From NCBI GenBank assembly GCA_911728455.2, contig OU452235.1, forward strand, positions 8,424,351 through 8,488,350: a stretch of DNA of 64,000 nt, given 5' to 3'. The notes under the pieces were generated by a model. That model saw only the letters and a program-made list of their open reading frames with translations, did no database searches and was not told the origin of the DNA. The position numbers and the translations under genes were made by a program. Within the stretch, counting starts at the first letter, position 1. Every line of letters begins with the position of its first letter. This document shows positions 21,928 to 32,339 of this stretch, in pieces. The stretch comes from Marthasterias glacialis (Eukaryota > Echinodermata > Asteroidea > Forcipulatida > Asteriidae).

Positions 21928-22040
21928 CCATTCATAAATGCCCTTTTTGTTAAAAACCGTAATAATGTGGACAAATATGTGAAACTTTTCTGTTTTTTTG
22001 TTTTGTTTTTTTCAATTCTATCCACGTCCTCAGGCTCCAT
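21900..22040 (-). other. 46-codon ORF abutting the palindrome
   Basis: On the minus strand an ATG at 22038-22040 opens MEPEDVDRIEKNKTKKQ and continues to a TAA at 21900-21902, inside the palindrome's right arm. Upstream DNA (22040-22200) is CpG-rich. It may be the 5' stub of a lost transposon gene. Function unknown and possibly chance. Confidence 0.3.
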
Positions 22041-22860
22041 TTCGCGAAGGGTCGATGCTCAACGGTTGCGCGTACCTGCGTGTATTAATAGACTTTACAT
22101 TGAGTACCGCTATGTATTGATTGCACTATGCGTCAATTAGTACCCGCGTAAGCTAGTGCGCAGACACACGTATGGCTATAATGAGCGCAGAAAGCACCTT
22201 CCCAGCTCCAGCTATGTCTTTATCAGCCATTTTAAAACCGGTCTGGTCTTAAACAGTCATGTGACCACCTTTCAACCAATAGGAATGCCCAAATTGTCCC
22301 AAACTGACTGGAGTATTTATAAATATGAAATAAGGACCAGTGAAAAAGCTGAGGGACTTGGTGAAATGACAAGGTAACTGGTCCTGCTGGCTAGTCAGTG
22401 AAACAAGTAAAGGGCAAACACGTGTTGACACTTGCACATAAGGGCTTGCATTACAAAGGGTGCGATAAATTTATAGATTCTATAACGCAAAGAAAAAGAA
22501 TACAAGCACTGATAAATTAGTGCATTTTAGCTATACCAACAGTCGTACAAAGTTTCAAGCTTTTACATTTTGTACAGAGACATGGATGCCTCCACGCAGC
22601 TTTAAGCACAGGGCAAGTTAGGCAGGTCAATTTAACACTGTATACATGTAACTCTATGGTTCAGACCGATCGAAAAAGTTTCACTGATAACAAGCCTTCT
22701 CCTTCACAATGAATTATGGTCCCAGCCAGCATTTCAAAATAGATCGTTCATATTAAAACCCTCACAGACTAGGCAGTTTGGCCAGCATGTGTGGCCCAAT
22801 TCTTCCAATATCCTCTTCTCCTATGTCACACGACACTAAGTTGTTTGGACTTAGGGACTT

Positions 22861-23345
22861 AGGGTACGTTCAGACACAGTACTTAAATTAGACCAGAACC
22901 GGTCTAACTTTTAGGAGCAGCAGGGAAGCTGTCGTAAAAAACAAACTTGCATTCAGACAGTCTAAAGTTGAACCAGATACGATTTATCTTTGGTTTTAAG
23001 AGGTCAGCACAGCATCATGACCCAATATACAACATCTGGTATATTTACATAAACCGCGCGAATCTAGCTGCATCAACTGGCAATGTAGCATTGCTTAGAT
23101 CATTGGTTGTGTACCAATGATCTACCCAATTTATGGCATGTTACGTAATACGTAAGACTTCCTTCAGGTCAACAGTCACTGGGGAAGACTTAAAACTAGA
23201 TGTCATTCTGTCCACACGCCGTGTTAAAAGATAAACCCAAAGTGGTTTAGACTTAGACCATCCTGCTGGACGGTCTAAGTTTTGGGGTTTAGACCTATTC
23301 CGTTCAGATGCAAAGTTGAGTTAGACCAACTTTCGAATGGTGTAT
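22861..23345. mobile_element. element rich in GGTCTAA/TTAGACC inverted motifs
   Basis: It opens with GGGTACGTTCAGACACAG and contains inverted pairs of 'GGTCTAA' and 'TTAGACC' near both ends ('AATTAGACCAGAACCGGTCT', 'GTTGAGTTAGACCAACTTT'). The right side has 'CCGTTCAGATGCAAAG'. Subterminal arrangements like this are typical of hAT-type nonautonomous elements. The outer right terminus is not clean. Confidence 0.4.
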
Positions 23346-23759
23346 AAAAACGACCTCTTACACATTCTTGGAATGCCTGATCCTGTGATCTGGTTGTTTT
23401 GGCCTGAGGGCACAATTCCTTTGAATTCCTTCACTTTGCCAACAGGATTTGGAAGGATTTGGAACTGTAGTTTAATGTAAATCAGAAAATCTTCATGTAT
23501 GAAGCCTGAAGCACTTACATGGTACAATATATTGTAAACATTTACCATCCACGTCTGTAGTTTTACATAGATGTACTTGATTTTATTACTTTCTGACAAT
23601 AAAACCAAGGATGCCTCCAAAGCGAACTTGTAACTTTGAAGACTGAGGAAACCTGTAGACGAGGGTGCTAACAATGAACCACAAACACCGGGGTAAACAG
23701 TAACACCTACACTCTTCCACAATAAGTGTGCTGGGTTCATTTACATGCACTAACTATAG

Positions 23760-23945
23760 ATCCTAGTACACAGACCTTACAGCTTTACATATATGCCCCA
23801 TCTGAAGGATGAAGCAGTTACGGCAAAGTATCTTGCTCAAAGACACACCAAAAATCATCATGACCAGCCAGGCCGGGATTCGAACCCACACTCTTGTGAG
23901 CGGCAGAGCTTGAATACAGTGCACTAGACCATCAAGGTACAATGT
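23760..23945 (-). mobile_element. tRNA-derived SINE copy
   Basis: On the minus strand there is an A-box-like GATGGTCTAGTGCAC, then a B box GGGTTCGAATCCC, then the body 'GTGTGTCTTTGAGCAAGATA' typical of a SINE ('TTGTGTCCTTGAGCAAGACAC' form). Too divergent for a functional tRNA. Confidence 0.75.
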
Positions 23946-24144
23946 TCCACAACATGGTAAGTTAAGGGTATCAAAATTCAAAAACAAGTAATTCAAAAGT
24001 CACCCAGACAATCCACTGGTTAACTTAAATGCCAATGCTATGAAACAACCAATACTGAACACATTATTTTGGTTTTTACCCTTACACCAAGACAATACTC
24101 AATGCTTTCAAAATCTTGAAGGGAAAACAAAAAATAAAAATCCA

Positions 24145-24225
24145 CAAGCAACTTGGGTGGCATTCGAACCCCAACTTGCATTCAAAGCAGATGCCTTTAA
24201 CTGCTAGATCACAAGAGACCAGTTC
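24145..24225 (-). repeat. tRNA-like (SINE head) fragment
   Basis: On the minus strand GTGATCTAGCAGTTAAAGGC precedes a B-box-like GGGGTTCGAATGCC. The spacing suits the A and B boxes of a Pol III promoter, but no cloverleaf with a proper acceptor stem is seen. Confidence 0.5.
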
Positions 24226-24356
24226 GAAGCACACATGGAACTGTCGCATGGTATGTCATGTATGTAGTGCTCACGCGTTAATATCGCGTCTAGCTAGTTA
24301 ATACACACGAAAAGATGGCAGCTTTATTACACGTAGATGTTAATCCGCCTTGTGGT

Positions 24357-24914
24357 TGGTTATGGTTATGGTTATGGTTTATTAAAAACATTCAAAAAAT
24401 TGCAGTCTGACGACCGAATTGCTTCTTGAATTTACAATGTTAAAATACATAAAAGAACACTGAACAGATATTAAAACACTAAAAGAACACTGAATGAATT
24501 AAAACAACAAAATATTACAAGCGATAAAACAGAGAAAATTATTCGTTCAACATATCAATAAGAAAGGGGATGGGGCTATTTTTAAAACGTGTAGTCCTAG
24601 CCGGGATTTGAGTAATTTTGATGCTGTTTCTGAGGCACTTACCGTGGCTTTCAAGCCTGGTAGGGGGCAACAGGGAGCTAGTGCGAGTGTTTTTACTGAG
24701 GCTAATAGCGAATTTCATACAATCTGTCTCCCTTCTATCTGTTAGAGTGTCAAGTTCAAAGAATTCAAGTTCATCATTGTATGATTAAAAGTTGTTGTAA
24801 CCAAGCATTATTTTGCATGCTCTCTTTTGGATGGATTCAATGTCATTAGATTGTTTACAGGTAAGACTGGAGTGCCATATAACATCAGCATATTCGAGGA
24901 TGGGTCTAACAAAG
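24357..24914 (-). pseudogene. non-LTR retrotransposon reverse transcriptase, C-terminal relic with 3' tail
   Basis: The minus-strand translation starts RPILEYADVIWHSSLT, continues ESIQKRACKIMLGYNNF to one in-frame stop, then reads ELDTLTDRRETDCMKFAISL and ends IPARTTRFKNSPIPFLIDML. This is the classic order of the RT-adjacent C-terminal region in CR1/Jockey-like LINEs (P-L-EYA-W, then Q-R-RA, then RR, then KFA). It is truncated at the 5' end and carries only one stop codon, so the insertion is fairly young. After the stop, about 170 bases of 3' UTR end in AATAAACC followed by tandem ATAACC repeats at 24358-24380. Confidence 0.85.
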
Positions 24915-25034
24915 CCACGATGGGTCTAACAAATTTGTGTATACAATGCTTATCACACATTGGTATGGCTTAGACAAAACTAATAGTCTTTGTCATGGTG
25001 CGGCCATCTTGATTTTCTCCCATTCCAACCAATT

Positions 25035-25150
25035 TAACCAAACCGAGGCTGGAAGGGCAAATAGTCTGGTTTCTTTTAGCACAATGAATATGAGCATCTA
25101 TTACTGTTATTGGATACAGAGAACATGACCAAGATGATAAAGGTCTATTA
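25035..25150. repeat. dispersed repeat, partner of 7530-7655
   Basis: About 90% similar by eye over 'AACCGAGGCTGGAAGGGCAA' through 'GATAAAGGTCTATT', with a short internal deletion. Confidence 0.8.
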
Positions 25151-25829
25151 TGACATCAATACTGATCATGGTGAACAATTTGTGGAGGAATTATGGTGTT
25201 TATGGCAACTGCAACAGAGTTCTTGAGATCAGACTTGATGCTCAAGCCCGGACTCCAGACCGCTTTTCACGTATGGAGACTTAAACGGCCCAAACTTGAG
25301 AGTACATGTACATGGCTCGCAACTTCAACAAAGAGATGGGTAACCACTTTATCAACCATGGCATGAGAGGACAAAATCATAAATCTTGATGAACACAAAT
25401 ATATATTTGACAATGAATAAATGATAGGAATTAAGCAACACATTTTTCAGGGTTGATTCTTCACGTATGTGACAAAATTGTATTAGTTACATTTCAACTT
25501 TTAAAGACATTAGGCTCAAATTTGCACTTAAAACATAACTTGATCATGACTTTTCACATGAAGCCAACCTCATCAGCAAACAACTAAATGCCATGTACTG
25601 TACATGTAGTTATAAATACAAGTACTTACATGTACATTTCGTGTCCTTGTGTACAAATACATTTTTTTTATTGAGCAACTTAGAGTTGCATCATTGGTCA
25701 TTGTTCGATAAAGCGACATTTACATACATGTACATCTACCATGAAGGTACATTTATGAGGTACAAAAAAAACATCATGTGCATAATACATGTTTGTTGTG
25801 TACATATGTAGCCACAGCACAACCCAAGG
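25151..25829. other. noncoding stretch
   Basis: AT-rich, with several ACATGTACATGTA motifs (about 25300, 25600-25640, 25725). No gene was seen. Confidence 0.45.
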
Positions 25830-26090
25830 TATTTTTCATAGAGTTGCTAAACAGTAAGCAAACTTTTCTGCTTACTATCGCAGACAAATATTCTTAATGC
25901 ACAAGCATGTTTCCCAGGTTAGCAAGAAAATGAGACAGCAAGCTGGCACGTTCACCCAAAAATCTGCATGAATGCTTACAGTAAGCACCGGAAGGTTAGC
26001 ATGCATTTTCCCGTTGTTACATTTAGCAGGACACAGTAAGAAGAAAATCGCCCACAGCAGCTCTTTGAAATTGGGCTCTGGATCCTGAAC
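25830..26090. repeat. copy of the 'AGTAAGCAAA' element
   Basis: It starts TTTTCATAGAGTTGCTAAAC and ends AGCAGCTCTTTGAAATTGGG, which are inverted ends. It shares 'AGGTTAGCAAGAAAAT', 'ACAGTAAGCACCGGAAGGTT' and 'AGCATGCATTTTCC' with 9795-10030. Confidence 0.75.
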
Positions 26091-27224
26091 CAAAACATCA
26101 ACCAATATCTCTAATAAATTTTACCACACTCAGTCAAATTGTTTATGCAAAGTTTTAACTTTCCCCTTCCAGACAGTCAATATTTGGACTCAAAATCATT
26201 CCTCCACCAAGACTCTCACAAGAACAAATGTGTCAGCCTGAGTCGTGCTTTCACCCTGAACACTAAACAGAAAGAGTGGGCTGGTTAGGTGTAGGACACA
26301 CTCGTCGAGTTGTGACGCAAGAACTGTGGTCGTTCCCCCACGGTGTCCAATAGTGCTAATGGGCTTGTGCAATCAATACCGGTATCCTGCACGATACCCG
26401 ATACGCGTTTGCCAGATTGATTGCACTGATAATTTCTAAACGGTCAGTGTAGACAGTGTACAACGTGCGGAAAGTTGTACAAATAAAGTGCACGACGGCA
26501 ATCCAAAACGTCCAAATATGTACTACATGAGCAGGTAACATTTACACTCTCAAACTCTTGTGAACTAACAGAGTGACTCATACATGTCATACATGTAAAT
26601 TTAAGATCAAGTGTTCAAGTTACATACCCATACCAATAATGACACATTACATGAGTGTTGTTAGTGGAGATTTGGGGTTGTAATTTCTGCACAATTTCAT
26701 CTACATGTTCACTGAATGCCATTCTTCACAAATCATTCTTTGGAAAAACCTACCCCCTCCCCCTCCCTAATGCTACATTTTCAAGCAACAACTGAAATTG
26801 GATTAAAGCACATTGTAGGTTCTTGCAGGTATTCAACCAACTTTGAGTACATACATGTATACCTTGGATTTCCATTTGTGGTCCCATTACGTAAAAAAAC
26901 GAACCATGTCTTTTTGGGGGGGATAACATACATGTAATCATCCCAAAGACTAGTATCTTTTATAAGCCATACGCATAGATCCTTGTAATTTGATTGGCGG
27001 AAGACACGTCACCTGTCATCCATTATTTTGCCATATGCTGCCGTGACACTCCAAAGTTTAATATTGGACAGACGCCCATCAAATATTGGACACTTCGCAG
27101 TGTCATTTCCAAAATACATGTACAGGCATGATTTTTGGCCCTTGGAATTTTTTTTTTATTTAGCCTTCTTTCCACTTGACTGCTCCTGTTACTCCAGTAT
27201 ACTTGTATGTGTGTTTTGTGTTGT
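26091..27224. other. noncoding stretch
   Basis: No splice-supported open frame or repeat family was recognised apart from ACATGTA motifs. Confidence 0.4.
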
Positions 27225-27310
27225 CATTTAACCTTTGAGAAAGACTCTGCTAGGGTCGAAACGTGAGCCTATTAACGTTTGTTTGTATTATAATTTGTAC
27301 TTTTTTTTCC
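27225..27310 (+). repeat. ~75-bp 'TGAGAAAGACTCTGCTAGGG' repeat copy
   Basis: Best-preserved copy of the family at 11265-11345. It reads CTTTGAGAAAGACTCTGCTA, GGGTCGAAACGTGAGCC, TATTAACG, then a T-rich tail. Confidence 0.7.
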
Positions 27311-27354
27311 AATTCATTTCAGGGTATCAATTTTGTGCATTTATACTACAGATG

Positions 27355-27473
27355 TGCATTGTCGCAGAATATAATCACTTGATGAAATCTGGGTTTTCCA
27401 CTTTACAAGGCAAAAGCCAAGTGAAATGAAATAGTCCAGATATCGGCTTGTGATTATATTCTGCGACAATGCA
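27355..27473. repeat. 119-bp hairpin with perfect 24-bp arms
   Basis: Bases 27355-27378 are exactly complementary to 27450-27473. Further in, TGATGAAATCTGG faces CCAGATATCGGCT and TTTCCACTT faces AAGTGAAAT, so pairing continues imperfectly towards the loop. The whole could fold into a long precursor-like stem or be a tiny foldback element. No ORF. Confidence 0.85.
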
Positions 27474-27558
27474 CTCATACATGTATGCCCCCACTGTCTG
27501 TATCATAAAGTCCTGTGGGTATTCTCACAGATAACCAACATTAGAAAAAAAAAACGGC

Positions 27559-27859
27559 TTAACACGTTGACTGCCGTGCATAATTTCACATGGCGTTCCC
27601 ATTTGCCAAACGTTAGGGCCTATGCGCATGCGTGCATACTTAATAGGTACCGGTACTTACTTAAATAGTTTGAACATGTACATTTTATAGAAGCATGTCC
27701 TCACCACTGCCAGCAGCTCTTTGGTTGCGCCAACAGTGGTGCCAGTGTATTTAAGTTACAATGCAAAGACCTTTCATTTTCTACGAGTATATTCGTAGTG
27801 GCAGACTCCGGTACACCTGTTAGTACGAGGATTTTCGTAGTCGGCAGTCAACGTGTTAA
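27559..27859. mobile_element. nonautonomous piggyBac-type element (TTAA target duplication)
   Basis: Flanked by TTAA on both sides (27559-27562 and 27856-27859), with perfect inverted ends CACGTTGACTGCCG and CGGCAGTCAACGTG. At 301 bases including TTAA, it is far too short for a transposase and has no meaningful ORF. TTAA duplication with short inverted repeats is the hallmark of piggyBac insertions. Subterminal 'ACGAGTATATTCGTAGT' motifs are visible near the right end. Confidence 0.85.
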
Positions 27860-28009
27860 ACCAATCAATATCTTAGTTGCTCCAAACTTTCTAAATGTCC
27901 CATACGGATGGCAAGTTCCTGCGCAAATTCAGAAGTTGCCTAGTTCCTTTGCAATGATGCTGGAAACCATGCCCAATATGTGGCAGAGGGAACCCCCACC
28001 CCCCTATTT

Positions 28010-28380
28010 TCCTACATGTATACTCTTAACACGTGCAAAGAGAATTCCCCCCCACCCCCCGCACACACACAGTCCTCCCCCTTTATTCTCATTTTTGCAT
28101 CCTTGTGGAGACCTTTATCGTTCTTTCCTTTGTCCCTGTACTTAATATTTTCTCATAGACTTTGTACACAATCTTCCTTGTGGAGCATCCTTCTCTTTAG
28201 AATTCCCCTGTGGAGACCAATGGTTCTTGCACTTCCCTTTTGTTATAGGACTCCAAATTCGAGTACCAATGTTCCTATACTCTTAACTCACCAAAAGAGA
28301 ACCTCCACCCCCCATGGTCCTATACAAGTAATCTTAACAACCTCTTGCAAAGAAGTACCCCCCCCCCCCCCCCGCATAAA
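28010..28380. repeat. C-rich low-complexity region with internal near-repeats
   Basis: Poly-C runs (about 28046-28056 and 28357-28373) bracket T- and C-rich sequence with recurring 'CTTGTGGAG(A/C)', 'CCTATACTCTTAACTC' and 'CTACATGTATACTCTTAACA'. The long ORFs here are explained by compositional bias. Confidence 0.6.
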
Positions 28381-29009
28381 AGTCTTCGTACAACATGCAA
28401 CATATTGAGCACCAAATGAAATTTGCAAACATGTCCATGCGTTTTGCAACACAATGCAGTCCCTGAGCTAAACGCATGCAGCTCAAATTCAATATCATCG
28501 TTTCCAATATCCACCAAGCATGGTCTTGCAATAGATACAACTAATTAGTTCCAGTAACTGAGTTTGCCGAGGGGCATAAAACTCCGGCCAAGAATGTGTT
28601 TTTTCCTCCGCAATCAAGCTTGCTGATCCGGGCTTTACCACTAAACACATTTCATGAGCCGGGAACCGTTTGATGCGTAAATGGTGCACAGACGTTGTAT
28701 GTGATTATAAATGATACCTTGTGCATTAACAACCACCATGACCACAGCGCATGTAGCTGATGGTGTTACTTATGACTTAAGTGCACATTTGCAAATAATC
28801 TAAAATCATTTTCAGGAAATCATCTGACTTTGTAGGATGGTACTATAGGCCTGAATACAAACTGCTCTTCAAGCAGAACATATTGTTTGTAACAAGTTCC
28901 TGCTACGCAAAACAAAGCAGGAAACCAGTCACAAACGGTACATGTGACATTGCATTTTGGGTGGTAACCTTATCCTGGTAAACGACATTGTTTTGTGTTT
29001 ACATAGTAA

Positions 29010-29550
29010 CTTTTTGTGCTTAAAAGTTTGGTAAATTACTAAGTATTGGTGTTGTTAATGTACACCTAATAATTATCATACAATAGTTCAGTTGGAATTT
29101 GTTTTTTGTTTTTTTGTTCCTTCAAGTATATTTTCTTTAAAAATAATGGTCTTCAGGAACGCCCACAAAAATAGGTCACTTGCTGACATGGCTGGATTCC
29201 TTCTGCGATATCATCATTACATAATTTATTCATGGGCTATTCCATAGGACAATCGTTCCTCCAACGGGGTCCGCCAAAGGAATGACAAGTATGTGTTTTT
29301 CTTTTCAAAAATTCACTCATGAATATATATTATGTAATGCATGTGACGTCACAGAAGGAATCCAGCCATGTCAGCAAGTGACCTATTTTTGAGGGTGTTC
29401 CTGAAGACTATTATTTCAAAAGAAAATAAATCATGTAAAAATACACAGGTAGGCACAAAATGATTTTTCTCAGCTGAATTATTGTACATTAACTATAACG
29501 TGTAAAACAAAAACATCAATACTAAGTGATTCACCAAACTTTTAAAGCAT
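29010..29550. mobile_element. ~540-bp foldback element
   Basis: Two arms of about 210-230 bases are inverted copies. The inner pair is 'CAGGAACGCCCACAAAAATA' (29153) through 'GACATGGCTGGATTCCTTCT' and its mirror at 29351-29402. The outer pair is 'TTAAAAGTTTGGTAAATTAC' (29020) and its mirror at 29520-29545. The central spacer is about 29233-29318. The arms have diverged modestly by indels. No ORF. Confidence 0.85.
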
Positions 29551-29812
29551 GTGGACAACAAAAGTTTGTCAAAGACAAACCTGTGAAAGTTTAAGCTCAA
29601 TCGGTCATCGGAGTTAAAAGAAAATGGTGACAAACCCAATTATGTTTTCCCTTTTCTTTTAAACATCGGGTTTCACTCACTTCTCAAAAACAATTGCATT
29701 TCAAGTAAAAATATTTCAAGGAAGTTTTCCACCTTGACCATCTTTATACCGTGAAAATCTGTGAACATTTACATGTTCAATCTTACAATTGTGTGTGTGT
29801 GTGTGCACATCC

Positions 29813-30184
29813 CTAAAGCCTCAGCTCAACATTGGTAAAGTGACTGTAAATGCTTCCATTCTTTGCACAAATCAAGATATTGTAATAAAACCAACCTGCG
29901 AAAATGTCAGCTCATTTCATTGTTTCATGTTGCAAAAAAACAGTTAAAAAAACATTCAGCGCTTTTTGTATGCATTCCTATAGGCAGACTTTTCGTCTCA
30001 CAAAGACGAAAACTAATTCTGGATCTTACACAATGTATTTCATTTATTATTTAAAAACGATAACACTTCAGGCAGAAATAATTCAAGGAAAGTTTTCTAA
30101 TGAAATTATCTTTACACCATGTAAGATATTTAAATCTGTGAACATTATTGTTTTTCTTCTTACCAATGTTGAGCTTGGGTTTAA
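29813..30184 (+). mobile_element. 'CAGCTCAACATTGGTAA' element copy
   Basis: Both inverted ends are present (AAGCCTCAGCTCAACATTGG and CCAATGTTGAGCTTGGGTTT). The body matches 21293-21653. The region just upstream (29570-29790) is a more divergent relative joined to the foldback. Confidence 0.85.
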
Positions 30185-30351
30185 GCGGCTCTGTGAAATT
30201 GGACCCTGCTCGCATTGGTTATTAGTTAAAGTGTGTTTTGTTTTGATTTGAAGAAGGGAAAACAGCGGCTGAATCCTTCATGATAAAGAAGTGACGTGTA
30301 TACATTGACACACACATGTACAGAGGAAGTTGTTAATATACGCCATCTCAC

Positions 30352-30497
30352 CTTTGCATTTCTGTCGGCACACACCGAGCCGTAAACCGGCTCGCCCATA
30401 TCATCCATAGCTTCTCGTCAACGGTAGGAGTGGATGTCCCTTGTGGATATGTTCCTTCAGTGCCGGGTGTGGTCTTGCTGAGCCCTGGGCTTTCTAA
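30352..30497 (-). CDS. candidate internal exon
   Basis: On the minus strand 'CCTTCCGTGGTGGTTGCAG' precedes 30497 and a strong donor (AAATGCAAAG before GTGAGATGG) follows 30352. The 146 bases are open from end to end in the frame starting LESPGLSKTTPGTEGTYPQG (phase 0 to 2), which is compatible with entry from the candidate first exon. A second frame, open only in the 3' part, reads MDDMGEPVYGSVCADRNAK and would leave at phase 0. It contains a tyrosine motif like those of the adaptor exons. Both cannot be right and no homology is recognised. Confidence 0.3.
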
Positions 30498-31458
30498 CTG
30501 CAACCACCACGGAAGGCTTCTTGTAAACACCAGAGGCATGAGGACTTCGGTAATAACAGCAACAATTGGCTACTGCCAGCGGCAAGGATGTTGGGGGGGG
30601 GGGGGGGAGACCTGCAAGGCCTTCTCACCCGGAAACACCTGAGGACTGTGGCATGTCAGATCAGTTGATCACTCTGGCTTTTAAAATTCTAACCTTGTCC
30701 AATCTGAAAATAAGATGATGGAGTCGCACGTGAGCGGGAGACGGGCGAAAGAGAAGAGAAAATGAAAAAAAAAAAAGATAAGAAAATTACGCCGACGCGA
30801 GGAGCAGAAAACACACGTTCAAGGCGCTCCCCACCTGCCGCTTAAGTGGATGACCCTAATGATGAAGGCCTAAGCGACAATGGGCAGCCAAAATAAGAAA
30901 GTGATGGACTGATGACGTGGCCGTGAGAGCAAAACCAATAAGAAATACTCCAAACATCGTGAAGGGGCATTGTCATCCTCTAGTGCAAAGGAGACAGATG
31001 CTGCTGGGTTTGCGACTGCTGTGTCAATGTCGTCTTATAAGGCAGTGGAACAATTTTTTTATAAGCAAACAAATCTAATAAAGTGGATGTCTTGTAAACA
31101 ACAGTGGGGTAAATTGGCGCTTTCTTGTCTGCGGACACAACAAGCAGTGTGAGATTGAAAACTTACTGTATGGCTTTAATTTGGATTTGTGGCAACAAAA
31201 ACTAGAGTGTTAAGGGTTTCCCATTGAGCTGGGGGAGGAGAATTGTCATTACAGTCATCTCCCTGATGTGACTCAGTCTAAAGAGTGACCTTGACGAAGA
31301 CAAAGTCATGTGCAATACTGTGTTACTGTTAAAGGTAAATGTTGTACACATGTAATCAATGTACAAGTACTTTATGTAGGTAATGATAACAAAATGTATA
31401 TTCAATCAGTAATCTTTCTTTTTAATAAACTTGCAACATGCATCATCAAATCCTTTTC
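30498..31458. other. noncoding stretch
   Basis: Contains a poly-G run (about 30593-30607) and a CpG-containing stretch (30720-30850) with 'GCACGTGAGCGGGAGACGGG'. No gene was seen. Confidence 0.4.
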
Positions 31459-31787
31459 AAAGCCCCAGCTCAAAGTAAGAAGAAAAACATAAATGTTCAC
31501 AGATTTACACCTTACATGATATAAAGATAATGATGGTAGAAAACTTTCCTTGAAATATTTCTGCCTGAAGTGTTATCGTTTTTAAATAATGAATGAAAAA
31601 AAGATCCAGAATTAGTAAGATGAAAACTCTGCTTATAGGAATGCGTACAAAAATCGCTGAATGTATTTTTAACTTTTCTCGCAAATGAAACAACGAAAAG
31701 AGCTGACATTTTCACAGGTTGGTTTTATTACAAATATCTTGATATTAAGTTACAGTCAGTCTACCAATGTTGAGCTGGTGCTTTAAA
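31459..31787 (-). mobile_element. 'CAGCTCAACATTGGTAA' element copy, inverted
   Basis: Minus-strand copy of the 21293-21653 family. The ends are AAAGCCCCAGCTCAAAGTAA and CCAATGTTGAGCTGGTGCTT. Confidence 0.85.
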
Positions 31788-32339
31788 TTGTACATTTTCA
31801 TCTAAATTACTGCCATACATACATGTGCAAAAAAGTGACCTTAAATTTAAAACTCAGTACCTTATTTAAAAAAGCTGCATAAATACCCAAACAAGCACAA
31901 AATACAGTTAACAGAACATTATTGTAACTGAGACACTAAAAAAGTCTTGCAAGCAGTGTGTTCTTCTACAAATAATACTACTTAAATCTACTCTGTAATT
32001 CACTTCAGAGTGATTTACAAAATGGACTAGGTAATTTCTTACTAACAAAATCCAACAACATATTTATGTACATATAACTCAGCACCCATAAAAGTTTAAC
32101 TCTGATTATGGCAGTATGCCTGATCCCATGTAAAGCACAACAGTTTTCTAGTGCAGTCATCAGTCCAACATAATTAAACATGTAGTTGGGGTTAGGGCTG
32201 GTCAAAGTTTAAAGAACATTTCCGCTTTTCAAGCCCAATCTCCTCCAAACAGTAGAGCAAATTACAGAAAAAGAGTGCATGTGTTTGAAGTCTTGTAAGA
32301 ATATTTTCTGGTCCAAGAAACTTTCTCATTTACAAGACC
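31788..32339. other. noncoding stretch
   Basis: AT-rich. Nothing recognised. Confidence 0.4.

Noticed and set aside
28320..28540. Pair of overlapping minus-strand ORFs with Gly runs
   Set aside because: Driven by the poly-C tract and low-complexity composition.
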